A stretch of 64,000 nucleotides of DNA from Heterostelium album PN500. Taxonomy: Eukaryota > Evosea > Eumycetozoa > Acytosteliales > Acytosteliaceae. The stretch lies in the NCBI RefSeq assembly GCF_000004825.1, contig NW_008805064.1:1116001-1180000 (forward strand), written 5' to 3'. Both the position numbers and the translations under genes were made by a program. Below are positions 58,362 to 64,000 of the stretch, piece by piece (the first letter of the stretch is position 1; each line of letters begins with the position of its first letter). The notes under the pieces are model-generated. The model saw only the letters and a list, made by a program, of their open reading frames with translations. It had not been told where the DNA came from and did no database searches.

Positions 58362-59825
58362 TTATTTAGTTTTAGGAGCTTTTAAATCATAAACACCAAT
58401 AAAAGGTGTCATTAAATCTTAATATTAATGAATTTGGATTGTTAGATTAGTTGGTTTGATAGATTTCAAGTTATTATTACTTACTTCCAATGTATAACAT
58501 ATTATCTTTGAAATAGGTACTCGAGATCTTATTTGTAGAGGATTTTAATAGTTCCATAAATTCACCAGTCTAAAATCAAATTAATTTTAGAATCAATATA
58601 AAAGTTTTTAGTTGAATGATTGATTATCAATGTTGGTTGTCACTTACATTTGAATCAGCAATAAGTACAGCAGCATTCAGTTTATCAAATATAGTGTATA
58701 GATATGGAATGGAAAGGAACGTTCTTTTAACAGCAGGATATTGGTGTATCATATCTAAAAATGGAGATCTCATTGAGAATAGTGAAACAAACAATCTATT
58801 GTTTGGACCGACTTCTAAACCATCTGGGAATCCAGGTAAATTATTAATAACAACATCTGTTCTTCCAGCTAAAGAGAGGAGAAAGCAAAGGAAACAGTAA
58901 AATTATAATGAATTAATATATAAATTATCATTTCATCATGATTGATTAAGTTACAATTACCTTTTGGACCTACTAACCAATATCTTAAAACTCTATATTT
59001 ACATGTCTCTGCAATGTAGACACTCTCTGCGTTTTCATCTAGTGAAACACCGTTGGCATAGGCGATATTGTCAAGTAGTACTTTGGTTTGTCTGGTGATA
59101 GGATTGTAAGAGATAAGCTTACCGACAGACTCCATTGACATACATGCATATTTCGATGGTCCTTCCGTTACCCATTCACCTTTGTTTCCAAATACCGGTG
59201 CATAGCTAATGCTGTTTGTAAAGTAGATCGTTCCATCCTGGCGATTGACAGTGACATCGTTCATAAAGTTGAGGGTGCTTCCATTGACAGAGGTAGTCAA
59301 CAATGAGATCTCACCAGTCACCTTGTTGGCTTTGAGCAATCCTTTGACGGGATCGACCACGACGAGATTGTCATCGGCATCGAAGTCCAGACCGAGAGGT
59401 CTACCGCCTGTGTTGATAGCAGGGTAACTCTCTAGTTTGACACCTTTCAATCCCGGTTGCACTTGTAAATCGACGAAACCGTTGGCCAACGGTGACTTTA
59501 TGAAGCGGATTCCGCCGTTCTTTGTTGAGAAGTAGAGGTCACCGTTACTATTGAAAGCAATCGACTCTGGACCGTGAACGTCTTCACCGAGATGAAGGAG
59601 GATCAAGTGGTTGTCTAGTGATCGAGTTATAGCCGATAGATCCGGTACGGGATGCGGTCTAAACGGGAGAATCTCAATATCTGGATAGAATACCAACGAG
59701 AAGATAGTGTATGGAGGGAAGAACGATAGAAACAATCCAATCAGTATTGATGTGATAAGTATTAAACTTCCGAAACTAGGTTTAGGTTTAGTAGTAGAAG
59801 TAGTATTTGATTTAGTTTTTGTCAT
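58362..59825 (-). CDS. APMAP / strictosidine-synthase-like membrane protein, copy 3
   Basis: Exons 58961-59825, 58648-58868, 58485-58569 and 58362-58417, 408 residues. It lacks the intron that in copies 1 and 2 lies just before the first propeller blade; the rest of the introns are shared. Anchor: LILITSILIGLFLSFFP. Propeller marks: HGPESIAFNSNGDLYFS, NTGGRPLGLDFDADDNLVVV, DVTVNRQDGTIYFTNS, YANGVSLDENAESVYIAETC, LPGFPDGLEV. The last exon gives GNLMTPFIGVYDL, close to the plant-type ending. The N-terminus is longer (K/T-rich) and coding GC is higher than in the other two copies. Confidence 0.87.
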
Positions 59826-60231
59826 TGTGAGCTTTTTAAATAAATGTTACTGTTTTTAATTGTTTTCCAAAATGTTTATATAACATTCATTTTAATATTA
59901 AACTTGAAGAACACCCATTTGGTGGGGCAATTAATTAAACCACAATTTGATTGTTAAAGAAATGATCGGGGTTTTTTTGAAAAATTTTAATTATTTTTTA
60001 TATTTATAGAAATCAATCAACGTGTTTGATAAAGGGATTTAAATATCATTCCAATCCAAAAAAACAAATTAATTATTTATTGGCATAACTATAAGGTATA
60101 ATTTTTAAAAAATAAACAATTGTTACTTAAAATAATAAACTTCATTATTTAAATATATATTTAATTTGAATTGTAATAATTTATTTTCTTTTGATAAACA
60201 TATTGTGAAAAATTATAAATTTATATTGAAT
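59826..60231. other. Spacer between APMAP-like copy 3 and the macroglobulin gene
   Basis: 400 A+T-rich bases with nothing recognised beyond the expected promoter and 3' end. Confidence 0.5.
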
Positions 60232-63200
60232 TTAAATAATTATCACAGTGTCAGTTGAAGTTCTTCCGAATGTACTTGGACAATACATCTCTTCGATTCT
60301 AGCTGGTGGACAGATATAAGATCCATGACAGAGTGCTTGGACATTGTAATAGAAGGTATAGGTTCCTGGATAGAGAAGGTCAGCAAATATTTCAGCGCCT
60401 TTGTCTCTGATGTTGGAATGAGAAGTCCAGTAGTAGCGAGTGGAGTACAAATTGTTGATTGGTTCCAATCCAGCAGGTAAATTATCGTTAATAACGACAA
60501 AGTTAGTGATGTAAGTTGATTTGATGGTCAATTTAACTTTGATTTTGGCACCGCTCTTGATCACTGTTTGTCTGAGTCCGGCTTCATTGACGATCTGCTG
60601 GATATCCTCTGGTTTACCGAGTGGAATAAATTCACGAGTGATAACGAATCCACGTGTATCGACAGCGGGATAGTATGGATTCGATTTGGCATACTTGAAC
60701 GAGAGACTGTAGAACAAATCACCGGTTCCCTTCTTCTCAATGAGGAGCTCACCTTGATTCTTGATCAGTGTCTTCATTGGAATGAATTTGGTGTAGATTG
60801 TATTCTCATCGGTGATCTCCACGGGTTTCGGCTCGAGAGTAAAGTCATTGAGATAGACTTGAACGTTGTACTTGTTCACCGCTTTGTTATTGTAGTATGA
60901 GAAAAGTGTGTACATGGTAAGAGCACTGTCTTGAGTGTTGAAATACATCGATTGTCTTGGATCCCTAATCTTTGACTCGATTCCAAACATCAGCTTTGAA
61001 ATAATATGTTTACATTGGTCGTCGTCAATCATCGAGAGTGCAGCCCAACACGAAGATCTCATTATCGATGAGAATCCATTGATTGATGAACCCTCAAAGA
61101 ATGCAGTTGTTCCGGTTACAACCAACTTGTTCTCGAGTGAACGGACCAGTTGTCTTGCAGTCACTCCATGAGCAAGTGGGAGAAGTATAGCCGACAGATC
61201 AGCGGCGATCGGTGATGTCGAAGAGGTTGCCTCTTTCACCAAGATACTATCGATTGCATTGTGTGATTCGAAACTACCATAGCTAACCTTTTCATAGGTG
61301 TGTAGAGCGAATGCTTTTTTTAATAGATACGATGATCTGTCGTATTTAGTGTACTCCTTGTGAGTCTTATCGATATCGGCTGCTCCTCTAAGATAAGCCG
61401 GTGCTTTGGCCATCAATCCTTTTGGTAGTACTACATTGAACTCATTCTCGATAATATCGAGCACCCAATAAACATAGACATTTACATATTCGTAGCTAGT
61501 ATCGGAATTCCAGTATTTAAATTCACCGGTTGCTTTCAATCTACCCTTGAGAATTTCCAAGATCTCAGTTATTGCTTTCTCAAGATTTTCTTCTGATGGA
61601 CGATCATTCTCCATCTCCAACAACTCTGGAAGATCCAATGCAATTACCAGACACATTAATTTACTGGCGAGTTGTTCAGAGCAGGAATGCTTGTAGTTCA
61701 TGAGGTACTCATAGGATGAGGAGATCTGAGTGATATTGGATGTGGCGAGGTTAACAGAGAGACCACCAACTTCCTGATCAAACTCTTGCCAGTTGCTGAG
61801 TTTAACTGGGTGAGTAGATACAATCTTTTCGGCATCGGTGAAACCGGCTACAGTGTTGGATTCAACGGAGGACGGTGAGTAGACTGGGAAGTCAAATTTA
61901 ACGGCATCAGTAAACTCTGCGTCGACTCCTGGTGTATTGATAATACGACTCGCCAGAACAACGTGGTAGAACGATTTGACATTCGGTGTGATAGCTTTCA
62001 CCTGGAACGGTGCAATGATACGTGAGTTTGCTGGAATGACAGACTTGAATCCGTTGGTACTGGAGATGCAATTGGTCGTTTGGAAAGCACAACTCACCTC
62101 AACGTCGTAATCGACAATGTTAGAAATGACAATTGGGAATGTACATTCATCGTTGTAATTGAGGAAACGTGGTGGATTCTGACGAATCATCACTGGCAGC
62201 GTCGAGGTGAAGAACTCTTGATTCTTACCGAACGAATCGTTGGTTGCGGCGTAAGCCATAACACGATACTTGGTCAAATTGTCTGGCAGTTTGAAATCAA
62301 AGACAACCTGACCATTTTCATCGGAGAATCTATTGCTTTGGAAGGTTGCCAATGGTTTGAAGTTATCTCTCACCTTGATTTGCTTGATTGCTGGCAAACG
62401 TAGCGCTTCCAAATCTTCTTTCTCATTGCCAGTGTCACCACCACCCGAGAGACGGATCACCAAGTTTATAGTATCGTCAGTGGTGATTCCATTCTCAAAG
62501 AGCGTTCCCTTCTCGATTTGTTTGTTCTTGTGGAGAAGACGTTGCGATGTGAATGGCAGACCGTCTCTCTCAAGAACGACTTTGCGCACTTCATCGATGT
62601 TGGCATTGAGTGGAAGTGACATCTGGATGATACGACCAGAGAGATAACGAACGGTGATGTTTACGATTGTGTCCTTTGGTTTAGTGACTTCCTCCTCTTT
62701 GACATCGGGGGCACAGAACATTGTGTCATCGATCAACGAAAAACATTGATTGTTTTGGTAACCTTCATAGTAGAACAAATCAATTGGATTCCAATTGTTG
62801 GTGGATTTGTTTGTAAGACTCAACAATGATTCATCGGCAACGATCAAAGTTATTTCGGCGCCGGTTACCGGTTTCTTTTGGTGATCCAAAACGCGGGTCG
62901 TAATGGAGATGTCAGAGTTTGGACTTTGGAATTTACGGTATGGGAGGAATTCAATTTGAAGTTTCTTCATCTCCTTGTCGACAGAGAATTGCTTGTTGAT
63001 CGATGCACTTGTGTAACGTTCAACAATGGTATTGTTGTGATAGACACTCACTTTGCCTTCAACATAGACGGTGTAGTTGAACGATGGGAAATCTTTTTCA
63101 GTGACAACATGTTCAAATAGATATTTTCCATCCTCGAAATTGAATTGCGTTGATTTGACAATGGATTTAGACTTGCTTTGCATAATCATACCCATTCCAC

Positions 63201-64000
63201 ACTGAAGTTTACATGTCACTAGTAATTCGATCTTGTCACCAATCTTTGGATATTCAGAACCACTCTTTACCAACAACGCAAGATTAATTGGATATTTGTT
63301 ATCGAAAGCAGAGAAGGGGATTGATGGAATTCCAAATGTTGATTGTTGTTGTTCGAAGCTATCATTGTATTGACCCAAAGTCTTGGAGTCATTCTCTTTG
63401 AATTCCTTCTCGGCTTGAGTTTGCTCACCGAGCACAAAGATGTTGTGACTCTGTCGCTGTGGTTCTTGATCCGGACATTCATAGGTGAATTTGACGCAGT
63501 AGGCACCACGTTTGTTGAACTTGTAGGTAAAGTTGGTTGGTTCAGCTTTCGATGGTACGATCTCACCTTGGAATTCATTGACCATTGGCAAATCATCTTC
63601 CCACGGTACCATTTTGATTTCCACTTGGAACTTTCCTTCGTTGATCAACTTGCCAGAGGAATTCATTGCAACCAGCGAAGTTTGGAAGGTATCTGAGAGA
63701 TTGATAAACTCATCTCTGCATTTCGAGACACCAAAGTAACGTTGAGTACCAAGAACCTTGCAGGTGTGTGAGAATGCCTCGGATTTGTTTGTCAAATCGA
63801 TGACACTGCCACGAACCACTAGATACATCGGTGACTTTGAGTTCTCCAGAACCAAACGAAGTTGATGTCTACCGGATGGATTTGGTTTGCTCTGATAGGT
63901 ATAGGTGGCGTTGGCTTCATCACAAACATCGGGCATTGAGAATCTGTAGCCAGTTGTTGGTAGATCCGGTTGAGTTGGTGACAACGAAACACTCCAATCA
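60232..64000 (-). CDS. Bacterial-type alpha-2-macroglobulin with inserted ubiquitin-like domain (5' end beyond window)
   Basis: One open exon of 1256 codons running to the window edge; no stop precedes it, and the first ATG and any signal peptide lie outside. Alpha-2-macroglobulins are thioester traps that capture proteases after these cut a bait region. In order: macroglobulin-type beta domains; VADESLLSLTNKSTNNWNPI (MG-type strand before the bait region); a ubiquitin-like domain (62437-62665); FKPLATFQSNRFSDENGQVV and YRVMAYAATNDSFG (domain after the bait); LSNWQEFDQEVGGLSVNLA; the thioester motif CSEQ (61672-61683); an alpha-helical thioester domain; and a C-terminus PPARIEEMYCPSTFGRTSTD like the last domain of bacterial members such as E. 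coli YfhM. Family and thioester are sure; location and target are not. Confidence 0.88.
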   Translation of the reverse strand, partial: DWSVSLSPTQPDLPTTGYRFSMPDVCDEANATYTYQSKPNPSGRHQLRLVLENSKSPMYLVVRGSVIDLTNKSEAFSHTCKVLGTQRYFGVSKCRDEFINLSDTFQTSLVAMNSSGKLINEGKFQVEIKMVPWEDDLPMVNEFQGEIVPSKAEPTNFTYKFNKRGAYCVKFTYECPDQEPQRQSHNIFVLGEQTQAEKEFKENDSKTLGQYNDSFEQQQSTFGIPSIPFSAFDNKYPINLALLVKSGSEYPKIGDKIELLVTCKLQCGMGMIMQSKSKSIVKSTQFNFEDGKYLFEHVVTEKDFPSFNYTVYVEGKVSVYHNNTIVERYTSASINKQFSVDKEMKKLQIEFLPYRKFQSPNSDISITTRVLDHQKKPVTGAEITLIVADESLLSLTNKSTNNWNPIDLFYYEGYQNNQCFSLIDDTMFCAPDVKEEEVTKPKDTIVNITVRYLSGRIIQMSLPLNANIDEVRKVVLERDGLPFTSQRLLHKNKQIEKGTLFENGITTDDTINLVIRLSGGGDTGNEKEDLEALRLPAIKQIKVRDNFKPLATFQSNRFSDENGQVVFDFKLPDNLTKYRVMAYAATNDSFGKNQEFFTSTLPVMIRQNPPRFLNYNDECTFPIVISNIVDYDVEVSCAFQTTNCISSTNGFKSVIPANSRIIAPFQVKAITPNVKSFYHVVLASRIINTPGVDAEFTDAVKFDFPVYSPSSVESNTVAGFTDAEKIVSTHPVKLSNWQEFDQEVGGLSVNLATSNITQISSSYEYLMNYKHSCSEQLASKLMCLVIALDLPELLEMENDRPSEENLEKAITEILEILKGRLKATGEFKYWNSDTSYEYVNVYVYWVLDIIENEFNVVLPKGLMAKAPAYLRGAADIDKTHKEYTKYDRSSYLLKKAFALHTYEKVSYGSFESHNAIDSILVKEATSSTSPIAADLSAILLPLAHGVTARQLVRSLENKLVVTGTTAFFEGSSINGFSSIMRSSCWAALSMIDDDQCKHIISKLMFGIESKIRDPRQSMYFNTQDSALTMYTLFSYYNNKAVNKYNVQVYLNDFTLEPKPVEITDENTIYTKFIPMKTLIKNQGELLIEKKGTGDLFYSLSFKYAKSNPYYPAVDTRGFVITREFIPLGKPEDIQQIVNEAGLRQTVIKSGAKIKVKLTIKSTYITNFVVINDNLPAGLEPINNLYSTRYYWTSHSNIRDKGAEIFADLLYPGTYTFYYNVQALCHGSYICPPARIEEMYCPSTFGRTSTDTVIII
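61672..61683 (-). other. Thioester motif CSEQ
   Basis: YKHSCSEQLASKL contains Cys and Gln in the C-x-E-Q spacing of internal thioester proteins (GCGEQ in animals, GCLEQ in bacteria). The bond should form between the Cys and Gln side chains. Confidence 0.85.
62437..62665 (-). other. Ubiquitin-like domain inside the macroglobulin bait region
   Basis: About 76 residues that follow ubiquitin from end to end: ITVRYLSGRIIQMSLPL (b1-b2), EVRKVVLERDGLPFTSQRLL (helix and QRLI strand), NKQIEKGTLFENGITTDDTI and NLVIRLSGGG, matching KQLEDGRTL, STLHLVLRLRGG. The hydrophobic patch residue equivalent to Ile44 is Leu. It is in frame with the rest of the exon, so it is not an assembly join by reading frame. 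Confidence 0.85.

Overview
The window is nuclear DNA of a dictyostelid social amoeba. The evidence is very A+T-rich spacers with long A and T runs, short GTAAGT/GTATGT...AG introns, poly-Q, poly-N and poly-T tracts inside proteins, and families typical of the group (FNIP-repeat kinase, ComC-like LRR/TIG/EGF surface protein, expansin-like protein, IFRN-like and ankyrin-type proteins). Coding GC is higher than I would expect for Dictyostelium discoideum, so a different genus (for example Heterostelium/Polysphondylium or Tieghemostelium) is more likely; I cannot fix the species. Exon borders were worked out by hand and checked for reading phase.

Layout. 1-2336: long low-complexity region upstream of a DUF3825-domain gene (2337-5026), which has an in-frame TAG. 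5826-9413: a NIPP1/PPP1R8 homologue (minus) divergent from cytochrome c (plus). 9910-12937: a FNIP-type kinase whose repeat half is broken, and a half-length SnoaL-like ORF. 13698-17672: ZNHIT2-like gene and an RSL1D1-like ribosomal-L1-domain gene. 18294-25306: secreted class-A-beta-lactamase-like protein, expansin-like protein, and a 15-exon ComC-like surface protein. 25307-29281: histidine phosphatase, a homeobox gene with a decayed copy beside it, and proteasome subunit beta type-1. 30306-39487: ankyrin-type protein, a TFIIH p52 relic next to a tRNA-Arg(TCT), an F-box/LRR-like protein and a methyltransferase. 40624-50382: a very long Q/N-rich protein, a coiled-coil RING protein and a Vps5/SNX1-type PX-BAR protein. 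52890-64000: an MGRN1-like RING ligase, three tandem APMAP/strictosidine-synthase-like membrane proteins, and the 5'-truncated (window edge) coding region of a bacterial-type alpha-2-macroglobulin.

The most unusual item is the alpha-2-macroglobulin: it keeps a CSEQ thioester motif and carries a ubiquitin-like domain ending in RLSGG where the bait region should be. Other notable items are two near-copy introns flanking a 19-nt cytochrome c exon that encodes the haem-ligand methionine, a SxxK/SDN/KxG secreted enzyme of bacterial type, and several decayed host-gene fragments (homeobox, TFIIH p52, SnoaL-like, FNIP repeats).

Most genes are single units with their own promoters; there is no operon structure. 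Three divergent pairs (NIPP1/cytochrome c, RSL1D1/beta-lactamase-like, ComC-like/phosphatase) probably share upstream regions. No retrotransposon or virus-like element was recognised.
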